NCBI GenBank assembly: GCA_002894665.1
Contig: NCRB01000008.1
Span: 1-64,000, forward strand
DNA: 64,000 nucleotides
Origin: Salinivenus iranica
Lineage (GTDB): Bacteria; Bacteroidota; Rhodothermia; Rhodothermales; Salinibacteraceae
Direction of reading: 5' to 3'
Within the stretch, counting starts at the first letter, position 1, and every line of letters starts with the position of its first letter. The translations under genes and the position numbers were made by a program. This document shows positions 23,901-33,755 of this stretch, piece after piece. The notes under the pieces were generated by a model. The model saw nothing but the letters and a program-made list of their open reading frames with translations. It was not told where the DNA came from and searched no databases.

Positions 23901-26423
23901 CTACCGACCACCACCGCCGCCCTGTCCCAGCGAGAACTGGAAGGTCCAGCCCGGCATTCCGTCTCCCGACTGAAGCGGTTCGTAGCGGTCGAAGTTGTAC
24001 CCGTAGTTGAACTCAATCATCCCGACGATGGGCAGGAAGAGCTTCACGCCGACGCCGGCGGATCGATACAGGTTCGAGGGGTTGTAGGACTGGAAGCTGT
24101 CCCAGGCGCCCGCCGCGTCGAAGAAGACGTACGGCCGGGCCTGGAGCTGCTGCGACTCCACGGCCTTCCATCGAATCTCCGACGTGTACTTGTTGAGCAC
24201 CCGACCGCCCTGGGGCTGCAAGGAGCCGCCGCGTCGCACCTTCGGGCCGATGACTCCCCGCGGGTACCCCCGCATGTAAATCGGCTCCGTACCGAAGTTG
24301 CGCCCCTGATAGTCGAACGCCGTGCCTCCGACCTCAAACCGCTCGAAGCGAACCGGGTCGCCCGTGATCGAGCCAATGTAGCCGAACTCCGTGCCCATCC
24401 CCACGGAGAAGTTTTCGCCGAGCGGGACGTTCCAGGACGAATTCAACTTCCACTTGTGGTACTGCACAAACTCGCCAACCGGGGGGGCCACCTCTACCGA
24501 CAGCTCCACGTTCGACCCCGCCCGCGGGAATCTCGGATTGTCCAGGGAGTTGCGTACAAGAGACTGCTTGATGGTCACCGACTGATTGCGCCCCGAAGGA
24601 ATGCTTCGGAAAAGCCCCACGTTCTGGCGAGTGCCGCTCTCCGAAGTTGTGAAGCCCTGGTTGTTGTAGAGCTGGTATCCCACCGACAGTCCCGCCTGGA
24701 ATTTGTCGTCCGGCCAATTGAGTCGCTGACGGACAAAGAGGTTGCCCGAGAAGTTCTGGAAACTTCCCCCGCTCACGCTCTCCCCTCCGTAAAAGCTGCG
24801 CGTGTACTTCGAGTACGAGATCGATCCGCCGACCGGAGTCGGGCGCCCGCGGAACCAGGGCTCGGTAAAGGAAAGCGAGTAGTTCTGATAGAAGGTGCCG
24901 TTCGTCCGGACGTTTAAGGACAGCTTCTGGCCGTCCCCGGAGGGAAGCGGACGCCAGGCACTGCCGTTAAACAGGTTCTGCGCCGAGAAATTGTTGAACG
25001 TAAAGCCTAGTTGCAGAACCAGTCCGAACTGCCCGAAGGTGCCGGAGAGCTGAAGCTGATCGCTCCCCACCTCCTTCACGCTGTAAGTGAGATCGGCTTC
25101 CTTCTCCTCCTGGTCGACACTTACATCAGGCCCCCCCTGGAGCGACTGCTTGCTGAAGTAGCTGAGCTGGCTGAGGCGCCGAATCGACTCCTGAATGGCA
25201 CTCCGACTGAATCGCTCGCCGGGGACCGTGTACAATTCCCGACGGATGACATAGTCCTTCGTCTTGTTGTTGCCCGTGATGGAGATGTCCCCGAACGTGT
25301 ACACGTCTCCTTCCCGTACGTCAAACGTGATGTCGAGGGAGTCGTCGCCCACCACACGCACGGTCGGCTGCACGTCGGCCCGCATGTATCCGCGGTCCAT
25401 ATACATGCCGAGCACGTCGGTGCCCTGCCGATTGCCATAGAGGTTTTCGTCGAGGGCCTTTCCATTGTACGGCTCCCCTTCCTGGAGCCCCAGCTGCTGC
25501 GTTAGCGCCTGGTCGGGATAGACCGTGTTGCCCTCCCAGTCCAGGTTGCGGATGTAGTAGCGATCTCCTTCCCGCACCTCCACGTCAATTGCGAGCCCCT
25601 CGTCTCCAATGTAGTACGTCGAGTCGCGAACAATTTGGGCGTCGTAGTATCCCCGCTCCCGGTAGAAATCTACGACGCGGTCTAGGTCCTCCTCGTAGAG
25701 GGTGCGATCGAACTTTTCCCCCTTCCAGAATCGCCACCATCGATTTTCGCGGGTTTCCTCCATGGCCCCGCGGAGGTCTCCGTCGTCGAACTGTTCGTTG
25801 CCCTGAAAGCGAATCCGCTCCACCTCAATCTCCTGGTCGCGGTTCACCTTGAAGGTAAGACGGACCTGCCCTGCGTCGTTCGTCTGGCGGTCCACCTCCA
25901 CCGAGGTCCGGAGGTATCCCTTGTCCGAATAAAAGTCGCGGATGATTTGCTTCGTCCGTTCCACCTCCGAGGGGCGGGCCGCCTGCCCCTGCACCAGCGG
26001 AATCTGTTCGCGCAGATCGTCCTCGTGGCGCCCCCGAATGCCCTCAAGCCGGTAGCTCAGAAGAATCGGGGACGAGGTTACCTCGATGACGAGGTCCACC
26101 GCCTCCGCGCTCCCGCTCCCCTGGCGTCGGATGGCCACGTCGGAAAACCGGCCGGCCTCATACACCGACCGGATCGCCTCCGCAATGGCATCTCCCGCGG
26201 GGAGCGTGACGCGCTGCCCGGTCGACAGCCCGCTGGACTGGATCACGAACTGCTTCATGCGATCATCCTCCACCCCCTCCACCTCAATGCTCCGAATCTG
26301 ATACTGAGGCGCTTGGGTGGCCGCTCCGCCTCCCCCCATCCCCGACGGGGTCTGTGCCTGCACCACTCCCACCGTGCATCCAAGAAGAAGACCGAGAACT
26401 GTAACCAAAAGACGCGAACGCAT
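23901..26423 (-). CDS. bamA: Outer-membrane assembly protein BamA
   Basis: An 839-residue outer-membrane insertase, longer than E. coli BamA by a few tens of residues. Signal peptide MRSRLLVTVLGLLLGCTVGVVQA fixes the start at 26423. Five POTRA domains span about residues 35-445; typical starts are YQIRSIEVEGVEDD, IEVERIRFQGNEQF, YYIRNLDWEGNTVY and YTFGDISITGNNKT. A 16-strand barrel follows, with the conserved loop YMRGYPRGVIGPK in the VRGF position. It ends NYGYNFDRYEP then a last strand WTFQFSLGQG and a Gly-rich tail. It lies in the dxr-rseP-uppS-bamA-skp-skp order. Confidence 0.96.
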   Translation of the reverse strand: MRSRLLVTVLGLLLGCTVGVVQAQTPSGMGGGGAATQAPQYQIRSIEVEGVEDDRMKQFVIQSSGLSTGQRVTLPAGDAIAEAIRSVYEAGRFSDVAIRRQGSGSAEAVDLVIEVTSSPILLSYRLEGIRGRHEDDLREQIPLVQGQAARPSEVERTKQIIRDFYSDKGYLRTSVEVDRQTNDAGQVRLTFKVNRDQEIEVERIRFQGNEQFDDGDLRGAMEETRENRWWRFWKGEKFDRTLYEEDLDRVVDFYRERGYYDAQIVRDSTYYIGDEGLAIDVEVREGDRYYIRNLDWEGNTVYPDQALTQQLGLQEGEPYNGKALDENLYGNRQGTDVLGMYMDRGYMRADVQPTVRVVGDDSLDITFDVREGDVYTFGDISITGNNKTKDYVIRRELYTVPGERFSRSAIQESIRRLSQLSYFSKQSLQGGPDVSVDQEEKEADLTYSVKEVGSDQLQLSGTFGQFGLVLQLGFTFNNFSAQNLFNGSAWRPLPSGDGQKLSLNVRTNGTFYQNYSLSFTEPWFRGRPTPVGGSISYSKYTRSFYGGESVSGGSFQNFSGNLFVRQRLNWPDDKFQAGLSVGYQLYNNQGFTTSESGTRQNVGLFRSIPSGRNQSVTIKQSLVRNSLDNPRFPRAGSNVELSVEVAPPVGEFVQYHKWKLNSSWNVPLGENFSVGMGTEFGYIGSITGDPVRFERFEVGGTAFDYQGRNFGTEPIYMRGYPRGVIGPKVRRGGSLQPQGGRVLNKYTSEIRWKAVESQQLQARPYVFFDAAGAWDSFQSYNPSNLYRSAGVGVKLFLPIVGMIEFNYGYNFDRYEPLQSGDGMPGWTFQFSLGQGGGGGR

Positions 26424-26644
26424 GCCGCTGAGCAACTCGTCAATAGAAGGCGAGCACGCTTTTCCGTACCAAAAAACGTGCAACCGGGGGCCAAACCAGC
26501 GGTTTCGCCCCCATTACATCTATGCTTTTGTAAAACGGAGCTTCCCCGAGAATTATTCTCTCCTCTCCCTCTCTTCTCCGGCGACCCGTCGTGAAATTTC
26601 GGGAAGACCCTCTCCCCTAAGTAGAGGACAACCGATGCTGCGCG

Positions 26645-27466
26645 TTACGAGGAGGACTGTTCGTTGTACGCCTCCTGCTCAATGCGCCCGAAGCGCCGGT
26701 CGCGGGACTGGAAACTACGAATGGCCTCGTAGAGGGCCGGGCGGCGGAAAGAGGGCCAGTGCTCCTCCGTAATGTAGAGTTCGGTGTAGGCGCACTGCCA
26801 GAGAAGAAAGTTCGACAGGCGATACTCCCCGCCCGTCCGAATCAGCAGATCCGGATTGGGCATCCCCGCCGTGTCGAGGTGCTTCTCGATGGTGGATTCG
26901 TCGATGGCGTCCGCCTGAAGCGTGCCCTCCTTCACCTTCTGTGCGAGGCGACGGGCCACCTGTACGATCTCGTGTCGCCCGCTGTACGAGAGGGCGAGGG
27001 TGAGCGTCATCGCAGTGTTTTCGGCGGTCGCCTCTTTGGTCCGATCCAATGCCTCCCGGCACGCCGTCGGGAATTCGGACAGGTCGCCGATGGTGCGCAG
27101 GCGAATGTCGTTTTCGAGGAGCGTGGCCCGTTCCTCCTCTACGGTGTGCACGAGAAGCTCCATGAGCGCATTGACCTCCGGATCGGGCCGCTCCCAGTTT
27201 TCGGTGCTGAAGGTATAGAGCGTTAAATGATCCACCCCAAGCTCCGCACACGCCTCGGTTACCTCCCGGACCGACGAGACCCCTTCATGGTGTCCGACAT
27301 AGCGGGCCTTGTCCCGCCGCTGGGCCCACCGCCCGTTCCCGTCCATGATGCAGGCGATGTGGGTCGGAATTTGGCCGCGCTGCTTCAGGGCCTGCTGCCG
27401 ACGAGCATCTTCGTCGTCGGACAAATCCGAAGCGGTCGAATCAGAGGTTTGGGGCGTCGACGGCAT
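26645..27466 (-). CDS. uppS: Isoprenyl transferase (undecaprenyl diphosphate synthase)
   Basis: A 273-residue cis-prenyltransferase that builds the C55 lipid carrier for peptidoglycan and polysaccharide synthesis. The catalytic Asp is D42 in HIACIMDGNGRWAQRR. LTLYTFSTENWERP, SYSGRHEIVQ and the C-terminal signature DLLIRTGGEYRLSNFLLWQCAYTELYI are intact. The N-terminal extension of about 30 acidic residues is unusual but in frame with the only good ATG. It lies 154 bases downstream of rseP and 221 upstream of bamA. Its product also serves the WbaP-type transferase at 9.5 kb. Confidence 0.96.
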   Translation of the reverse strand: MPSTPQTSDSTASDLSDDEDARRQQALKQRGQIPTHIACIMDGNGRWAQRRDKARYVGHHEGVSSVREVTEACAELGVDHLTLYTFSTENWERPDPEVNALMELLVHTVEEERATLLENDIRLRTIGDLSEFPTACREALDRTKEATAENTAMTLTLALSYSGRHEIVQVARRLAQKVKEGTLQADAIDESTIEKHLDTAGMPNPDLLIRTGGEYRLSNFLLWQCAYTELYITEEHWPSFRRPALYEAIRSFQSRDRRFGRIEQEAYNEQSSS

Positions 27467-27620
27467 GGAATCAGGTCAGAGGACACGAACAAAAATCGAC
27501 CGGTGCACCGCCCTGAGGACCCTTCTGAGGTCGAGAGCAGGCCTGAAACGGACTGGTAACATCTGAAGATCCCGCCCCACCGATTGATGAACTGCGAAGG
27601 GGCGGCGCGTCCCCTCAGGA

Positions 27621-29060
27621 TTAGAGACGCAGGATGTCGTTAAAGATGACAAAGGCCATAAAGCCGAGGAGCAGGATCATTCCGGCCTGCTGGGCAATGA
27701 GCCGTACCCGCACCGACGGGGGACGCCGCGTGATGCCCTCGTACACCAGAAACATGAACTGGCCCCCATCCAGGGCGGGGATCGGGAGAAAGTTCATGAT
27801 GGCGAGCGTGACGGACAGAAGCGCCACGAGACGCCAGAAGGGCACCAGCCCGGCCTGGGCGGCCTCACTCGTGACTTTCGCAATCATCACGGGCCCGCCG
27901 ATGCTTTGCCGAAAGTCGTCCCGCCCCGTGATGACGCGCTGCAGTGTGACCACGATGTTGCGACTCGTTTGCCAGGCCTCCGCCGTCCCGGCCCGGAGCG
28001 CTCCGAGAACCCCAAATGCTTCCTGCTGAACCCCGATCTCCCTGTACAATAGCTGTCGGCCCGACGGGGTGTTGGACGGGGCCATGATGCCCAGCAAATG
28101 GCGCTCCTGTTCCTCGTTGTACATCGGCGTCACGGACGCTTCGAATACCTTCTCCTCCTCGTCCGACCGCACGAGGCTTGCTGTCGTCTGCAGAGAATCG
28201 ACCTGCAGGGAGTCCGGCCGACGCCAGCGGAGGCGGAACGACTCCCCCTCCGTCGCCTGAATCATGGTCACCATTTCCTGCCAGAAGCGCACCGTGTCCC
28301 CGTTGATCGACAGGACGCGGTCCCCGGTACGAAGCCCCACGGAATCCGCCGGGCTCCCGCGCTGCACCTGCCCGATCAGGGGAGGATAGTAGCCAAGCCC
28401 AAAGCCCTGCCCGCTGTTCTGGGCCTCACTCAATTGCGTGATGATGTCCGGGGGCCCAAGCAGTCGCTTCTCCTGCCCGTCGCGCTGCACCGTAACGGTG
28501 AGCGAGTCCGCAGAAACAATGGCGGGCGGGGAAATCTGGTCGAAGCGCTCGAAGGGCTTGCCATTCACCTCCAAAATACGATCGCCGGTCCGGAGGCCAA
28601 TGTCATGGGCCACCGACCCCTCCTGCACGTACACCTGCTCCACGTTCTGGGCTGGGATGTAGGTTTCTCCTTCCGCCCACTTAATTCCCGCGAAGATGCA
28701 GATGGCGAGAATGACATTGAAGATCACCCCGGCGCTAATCACGACGATGCGCTGCCACACCGGCTTCGCCCGGAACTCCCAGGGCTCGGGCTCCTGCTCC
28801 GTGTGGTCGGTATCGAGGCTTTCGTCGATCATCCCGCTGATCTTGACGTAGCCCCCAAGCGGGGTAGCCCCCACCGCATATTCCGTATTCCCGTAGCGAC
28901 GCCCCAGCAGGGTGGGCGGAAACCCAATCGAGAAGCGCTCCACCCGCATCCCGAAGTACTTGGCTGTAAGGAAATGGCCCAGCTCATGGACGAACACCAG
29001 AATGGTGATCGCCAGCAAAAACCAGAGCGTGGACGTAACGAGGGTTAGAAGCAACTCCAT
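27621..29060 (-). CDS. rseP: Site-2 intramembrane metalloprotease RseP
   Basis: A 479-residue inner-membrane protease of the M50 family that cleaves membrane-bound anti-sigma factors. The zinc motif H25-E26-LG-H29 is in the first helix (FVHELGHFLTAKYFG), followed by PLGGYVKISGM. Two PDZ domains follow in the periplasm (VAHDIGLRTGDRILEVNGKP; PADSVGLRTGDRVLSINGD). The third zinc ligand segment NFLPIPALDGGQFMFLVYE lies near residue 430, followed by a final helix. It is 75 bases downstream of dxr in the envelope block. Confidence 0.95.
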   Translation of the reverse strand: MELLLTLVTSTLWFLLAITILVFVHELGHFLTAKYFGMRVERFSIGFPPTLLGRRYGNTEYAVGATPLGGYVKISGMIDESLDTDHTEQEPEPWEFRAKPVWQRIVVISAGVIFNVILAICIFAGIKWAEGETYIPAQNVEQVYVQEGSVAHDIGLRTGDRILEVNGKPFERFDQISPPAIVSADSLTVTVQRDGQEKRLLGPPDIITQLSEAQNSGQGFGLGYYPPLIGQVQRGSPADSVGLRTGDRVLSINGDTVRFWQEMVTMIQATEGESFRLRWRRPDSLQVDSLQTTASLVRSDEEEKVFEASVTPMYNEEQERHLLGIMAPSNTPSGRQLLYREIGVQQEAFGVLGALRAGTAEAWQTSRNIVVTLQRVITGRDDFRQSIGGPVMIAKVTSEAAQAGLVPFWRLVALLSVTLAIMNFLPIPALDGGQFMFLVYEGITRRPPSVRVRLIAQQAGMILLLGFMAFVIFNDILRL

Positions 29061-29135
29061 TCCGAGCAGTCATCGTGCAAAAGAAAGCGCAGCCACGGGA
29101 CCGCCGCTTCTTCCCCGGCATGCGAGAGGCGGTGT

Positions 29136-30329
29136 TCAATTTGAGGGAGCGCCCAGGAGTTCCTGCACGTGCTTTCGGCTGCGGGCGTCGGCCGCGTACA
29201 GGTCGTCGAGGACGGGATCGGAGACGATGGGAACCGACGCGAGGGCCTCCCCCACGAGCCGCGGGATGTCGGGAAAGGAAATCCGCTCCCGAAGAAATTG
29301 GTCGACCGCCGCCTCGTTGGCCGCGTTCAGCACAGCCGGGGCCGAGCCGCCCCGCTCCAGCGCGTCGTAGGCGTGGCGCAGGCAGGGAAACTTGTTGAGA
29401 TCCGGCGTCTCAAAATCGAGCCGGCCGAGGGTCGTCCAGTCGAGGCGCTCGTGGGGCGCCGGCCAGCGCGCCGGATAGCTGAGGGCATACTGAATCGGCA
29501 CCTTCATGTCGGGCACCCCCAGCTGGGCCTTCACGGCCCCGTCCCGAAACGACACCATGGAGTGCACGATCGACTGGGGATGGACCAGCACCTCAATCTC
29601 CTCCGGCGCGAGATCGAAGAGCCACCGGGCCTCAATTACCTCCAGCCCCTTGTTCATCATCGTGGCGGAGTCAATCGTAATCTTCGCGCCCATGGACCAG
29701 TTGGGGTGATCGAGGGCCTCGTCCACGGTGATCGCGTCGAAGGTGTCCGCCGATCGGGTGCGAAACGGCCCGCCCGAAGCAGTCAGGACCACCTGTTCGA
29801 CGTTGTCCGACGACTCTCCGCTGAGGCATTGAAAGATCGCCGAGTGTTCGCTATCGACCGGCAGGAGATTCCCCTCCCCTTCCGCCAGCGCCGCCTGCAC
29901 CAGGGGGCCGGCGACGACGAGGGTCTCCTTGTTGGCCAGGGCCACCTGCTTGTCCTCGCGCAGAGCGGCCAGAACGGGGGCGAGCCCCGCAAAGCCCACC
30001 ACGGCCCCGACCACCACATCCACGGTCGGGTGCGTGGCAACCCGACACAGCCCCTCCTCGCCCACGTGCACGGTGACGGACCCGTCGTCGAGGGCCGCCC
30101 GCAGATCGTCCGCCCGCTCCGCGTCCCCGACCGCGACGTGCTCGGGCTGAAACTCACGGGCCTGTTCCGCCAGCAACTCGACATTCCCCCCACACGCCAG
30201 CGCATGCACGTCGAACTGATCGGGAAAGAGCCGAACCACCTCCAGCGTCTGCGTGCCGATGGAGCCCGTGGCCCCGAGAATCGACAGCGATCGGGGGGCG
30301 TCGGGCGAGGGCGTCGGAAAGGACGTCAT
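29136..30329 (-). CDS. dxr: 1-deoxy-D-xylulose 5-phosphate reductoisomerase
   Basis: A 397-residue NADPH-dependent enzyme of the MEP isoprenoid pathway. N-terminal LSILGATGSIGTQTLEVVR is the cofactor loop. Metal and substrate segments are visible: VALANKETLVVAG, LLPVDSEHSAIFQCL, LTASGGPFRT, NWSMGAKITIDSATMMNKGLEVIEA and VHPQSIVHSMV. The reading frame continues upstream to 30713, but that part lies across the divergent TPR gene and lacks similarity; ATG 30329 gives the normal length. As the first gene of the block, it makes precursors used by uppS downstream. Confidence 0.96.
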   Translation of the reverse strand: MTSFPTPSPDAPRSLSILGATGSIGTQTLEVVRLFPDQFDVHALACGGNVELLAEQAREFQPEHVAVGDAERADDLRAALDDGSVTVHVGEEGLCRVATHPTVDVVVGAVVGFAGLAPVLAALREDKQVALANKETLVVAGPLVQAALAEGEGNLLPVDSEHSAIFQCLSGESSDNVEQVVLTASGGPFRTRSADTFDAITVDEALDHPNWSMGAKITIDSATMMNKGLEVIEARWLFDLAPEEIEVLVHPQSIVHSMVSFRDGAVKAQLGVPDMKVPIQYALSYPARWPAPHERLDWTTLGRLDFETPDLNKFPCLRHAYDALERGGSAPAVLNAANEAAVDQFLRERISFPDIPRLVGEALASVPIVSDPVLDDLYAADARSRKHVQELLGAPSN

Positions 30330-30513
30330 GAAGCGAATCGGTTCGTTGGGGGAAGTGTGGAAATCGCGTAACACCTCGCGGAAGGGCAGCGTCCGAACGC
30401 GAACGCACCGTCCGATGGCGGGGAAACGTGCCCTGCAGACGTATCGTAGAGGGTTAACCGTTGTCGCCTCGTTTTGCTTCGCCTCTCCGTCCGCTTCGTT
30501 CCCCGAACGCCGC

Positions 30514-32421
30514 ATGGCTCGCAATCGCCCAAGTGCATTGGGGCCCGCTGGTAGGCTGCTGGCTCGCCTCGCCGTCACTGGATGTGTGCTGTGCCTGGGG
30601 CTCGGCAGCATCGGGCCAATGCCGGTCCACGCGCAGTCCCCCGACAGCACCCAGCGCCGGCTCCTCAACCGCGCCGCGTCGCTCCTCGACTCCGGCCAAC
30701 CCGACTCCGCCATTCGCCTGCTGGAGTCGCTTCACGACGAGGCCCGGGCCTCCGAGACCATCTTTGAACGGCTGAAGGACGCGTACGAAGAGACCAAGCA
30801 GTACGAACGTGCGATCGCTCTGGTGGACGACCGAATCGATCGCCAGCCGTCGCCGGCTCTGATTGCGGAAAAGGGGCGGCTCTTATATCAGAGCGGCCAG
30901 CGGGACCGCGCCTCCGCGACCTGGGACGAGGCGCTGACTCTTCGTCCCGGAGAGATCTCTTCCTATCGGGTGGTGTACCGCACGCTCATGGACCTCCGCC
31001 TGTTTTCGCAGGCCATCGACGTGCTCACGAAGGGGCGTTCAGCCCTGGATCGGCCCGACCTCTTCCGCTCGGACCTCGCGTCCCTCTACAGCCTCGACGG
31101 GCAACACGCACAGGCGATGCGCGAATATGTGGCCCTCCTTTCGGAGGCTCCCGACCGGGCGGACTACGTGCGGGAGCGGCTCCAACCGTTTGTGGATCGG
31201 GGGGAGGGCATCGCCGCGGGCATCACCGTCCTCCAATCCGCCGTAGACGAGGCCTCCGCGAACGCGGCCTACCGCCGGCTGCTCGGGTGGCTCCACATGA
31301 AAAACGACGACTACCCCGCCGCGCTTGGGACCTACCAGGCGCTGGACCAGCAGCAAGAGCGATGGGGCCGCGCATTGTTTTCGTTCGCCCAGCGGGCAAC
31401 CGACGCCAAACAGTACGATGCCGCCACGCAGGCCTACGAAACACTCCTCGACCGCTACCCTGAGAGTCCCGTCGCCCCCCAAGCCCGGAGGGGCCTCGGG
31501 GACATGTACCGCCGATGGGCAGAACAGTCCCCCGGCGGCCCGCCCCCCACAGACACCACCAGTGCCCGCGCTCGCCGCTACGACGCCGCCCGCACGGCCT
31601 ACCAGACGTTCCTCACCGAGCATCCGGCGCACCAAGCCGCCCCCGAGGTGCGCACCGCTCTCGGCACCCTCCAGCTCGACATCTACCACAACCTGACGGC
31701 CGCCGCCTCGTCGTTCCGCACCGTGCAGGAGCGCGCCTCCGACTCGCCCGCCGCGCGGGAAGCCGAGTTTCACCTGGGCCGCATCGCCCTCCTCCGGGAC
31801 GCCTTCGACCCGGCCCGCCGCCGCTTGGCCCGCCTGGCCGAGGCCTCCCCGGAGGGACATTGGGGCCAGCAGGCCCAGTTGGAGTTGGCCCGCCTCGCCT
31901 ATTATCAGGGCGCCTTCGACGATGCCCGTTCCCGTACCGCCCCCCTCACGGCCAACCCCGGAGCGGATGTCGCCAACGACGCCATCGACCTGAAGGTGCT
32001 CATTCAGCAGAACCGTGGCCCCGACTCGCTCGACAGCGCCCTCCGCCTCTACGCCGACGCCCAGTTTGCCGAGCGCAAGCGGGCGTACGACACCGCCGCC
32101 GCCCGCCTCGACTCCCTGCTACAGACACACAGCCGGCACTCCCTCGCGGACGATGGACGATTCCGAACGGCCCAGATCCACCTCGCTCAGGGCGACACCA
32201 CGACGGCCCTCCAGGTCTTCGACCAGCTTCCTCAGCAACATCCCCAGAGCCCCTACGCCGATCGGAGCCTGTTCCGGCAGGCCCAGTTGCAGGAAGCCCA
32301 GGGCAACCTCGGCGCCGCCACCGACACCTACAACCGCCTCCTGACCGACTACCCGCAATCGCTCCGTGCCGACGACGCCCGCTCCCGCCTCCGCACCCTG
32401 CGCCGCCGTCAGGGCTCGTAG
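30514..32421 (+). CDS. Exported TPR-repeat protein
   Basis: A 635-residue periplasmic scaffold. The signal peptide is ARLAVTGCVLCLGLGSI..VHAQ. The mature part is almost entirely tetratricopeptide-type helix pairs: ASLLDSGQPDSAIRLLESL, AYEETKQYERAIALVDD, SLYSLDGQHAQAMREYVALL, FAQRATDAKQYDAATQAYETLLDRYPES, and YbgF-like repeats near the end (QIHLAQGDTTTALQVFDQLPQQHPQSPYAD; QLQEAQGNLGAATDTYNRLLTDYPQS). These resemble outer-membrane lipoprotein partners and CpoB. No enzymatic domain is visible. It is divergent from dxr and 23 bases ahead of the amidotransferase-like gene, suggesting a shared transcript. Confidence 0.85.
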   Translation: MARNRPSALGPAGRLLARLAVTGCVLCLGLGSIGPMPVHAQSPDSTQRRLLNRAASLLDSGQPDSAIRLLESLHDEARASETIFERLKDAYEETKQYERAIALVDDRIDRQPSPALIAEKGRLLYQSGQRDRASATWDEALTLRPGEISSYRVVYRTLMDLRLFSQAIDVLTKGRSALDRPDLFRSDLASLYSLDGQHAQAMREYVALLSEAPDRADYVRERLQPFVDRGEGIAAGITVLQSAVDEASANAAYRRLLGWLHMKNDDYPAALGTYQALDQQQERWGRALFSFAQRATDAKQYDAATQAYETLLDRYPESPVAPQARRGLGDMYRRWAEQSPGGPPPTDTTSARARRYDAARTAYQTFLTEHPAHQAAPEVRTALGTLQLDIYHNLTAAASSFRTVQERASDSPAAREAEFHLGRIALLRDAFDPARRRLARLAEASPEGHWGQQAQLELARLAYYQGAFDDARSRTAPLTANPGADVANDAIDLKVLIQQNRGPDSLDSALRLYADAQFAERKRAYDTAAARLDSLLQTHSRHSLADDGRFRTAQIHLAQGDTTTALQVFDQLPQQHPQSPYADRSLFRQAQLQEAQGNLGAATDTYNRLLTDYPQSLRADDARSRLRTLRRRQGS

Positions 32422-32444
32422 CATACTCGCAGCCCCCCTCCGCC

Positions 32445-33725
32445 ATGCGTGTCCGTTCGGTCCTCTACGCCTCCCTTGCCGCGCTCCTCGTGCTTGCGGC
32501 CCTGCCGTCCCCGGTGGCCGGGCAGAAGCTGTTCATCCCCATGGACAAGCAGCAGAGCGACCACCTGAAGGCGTACGGGGGCGTCTACACGGCCCTCCAG
32601 GAAGGACAGACAGTGGACTGGCTCCTCAACTACCGCGGGGGCTCGTTTCTGACCCGGGCTTCGTCAACGATGGTCAACGAGCTTCGCTCTCGCGGCGTGC
32701 AGTTCGAGCGCGTCTCCGCGGCCCAAAGCTCCAAAATCGTCGCCGAGGTCGAGGCCGACGGCAGCAACATGGCCGTGGTGCCCCTGGAGAAGGCCCCCGA
32801 GATCGCCGTGTACGCCCCCGAGGGGGCTGTGCCCTGGGACGACGCCGTGCGGCTGGCCCTCCGCTACGCCGACGTGCCCCACGACGTCATTTACGACGAC
32901 GCTGTGTTGAATGGGGAGCTCGAACAGTACGACTGGTTGCACCTGCACCACGAGGACTTTACGGGTCAGTTCAGCAAGTTCCTCCGCTACCGGAACGAGC
33001 CGTGGTACATCGAGAAGGAAAAACGCGCCCGGGCCGCCGCGGAGAAATTCGGCTTCCAGAAGGTGAGCGAGCTGAAGCTAGCGGTCTCTCAGCGCATCCG
33101 CGACTACGTGTCGGCCGGCGGCTTTCTCTTCTCCATGTGCTCCGGCACCGAAACCTTCGACCTCGCCCTGGCGGCCCACAACACCGACATCGTCCCGAAG
33201 CCCTACGACGGCGACCCGGTGGCCCCGAACGCCACGGAGAAGCTCGACTACAGCCAGACGCTCGCTTTCACCAACTTCCAGCCGAACTACAACCCGCGCG
33301 AGCCGACCCACTCTACCATCGACACGGGCCGTCCCCCCGCCGACATCCGGGACCCGTCCCTCGACTACTTTACGCTCTTCGACTTTAGCGCCAAGTGGGA
33401 CCCCGTCCCGTCCATGCTCACCCAGAACCACGTGGCCACCATCAAGGGCTTCGTCGGACAGACGACCGCGTTTGAGCAGGACGTCTTGAAGGACGATGTG
33501 GAGATTCTCGCCAAGCCCCCCAACCGCTCCCAGGCCCGCTACATCCACGGGTCGCTCGGGCAGGGCACCTTCACGTTTTACGGCGGGCACGACCCGGAGG
33601 ACTACCAGCACTTCCTGGGCGACCCGCCCACCGACCTTTCGCTTCACCCAAACTCTCCCGGCTATCGGCTCATTCTCAACAACATTCTGTTTCCGGCTGC
33701 GAAGAAGAAAAAACGCAAGACCTGA
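32445..33725 (+). CDS. Exported conserved protein with class I amidotransferase-like motifs
   Basis: A 426-residue exported protein: MRVRSVLYASLAALLVLAAL..VAGQ signal, then KLFIPMDKQQSDHLKAYGGVYTAL and DWLLNYRGGSFLTR. From memory such proteins in Bacteroidetes are sometimes labelled asparagine synthetase B, but I see neither the N-terminal nucleophile nor the PP-loop of that enzyme. What I do see is GGFLFSMCSGTETFDLAL, an M-C-S-G elbow (C232) like the nucleophile turn of class I glutamine amidotransferase folds, and a later YGGHDPEDYQHF with H382 and E385. A basic KKKKRKT tail ends the protein. It follows the TPR gene by 23 bases. Function unknown; the enzymatic reading is inference. Confidence 0.75.
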   Translation: MRVRSVLYASLAALLVLAALPSPVAGQKLFIPMDKQQSDHLKAYGGVYTALQEGQTVDWLLNYRGGSFLTRASSTMVNELRSRGVQFERVSAAQSSKIVAEVEADGSNMAVVPLEKAPEIAVYAPEGAVPWDDAVRLALRYADVPHDVIYDDAVLNGELEQYDWLHLHHEDFTGQFSKFLRYRNEPWYIEKEKRARAAAEKFGFQKVSELKLAVSQRIRDYVSAGGFLFSMCSGTETFDLALAAHNTDIVPKPYDGDPVAPNATEKLDYSQTLAFTNFQPNYNPREPTHSTIDTGRPPADIRDPSLDYFTLFDFSAKWDPVPSMLTQNHVATIKGFVGQTTAFEQDVLKDDVEILAKPPNRSQARYIHGSLGQGTFTFYGGHDPEDYQHFLGDPPTDLSLHPNSPGYRLILNNILFPAAKKKKRKT

Positions 33726-33755
33726 TCGCGCCTCTTTCGCCGTCCCGCCGGTCGT

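Noticed and set aside
29136-30713. N-terminally extended Dxr start at 30713
   Set aside because: The extension lies across the divergent TPR gene and lacks similarity; ATG 30329 gives the usual length.
31515-32444. Long upstream extension of the amidotransferase-like gene
   Set aside because: Only an alternate frame through the TPR gene; the signal peptide at 32445 marks the true start.
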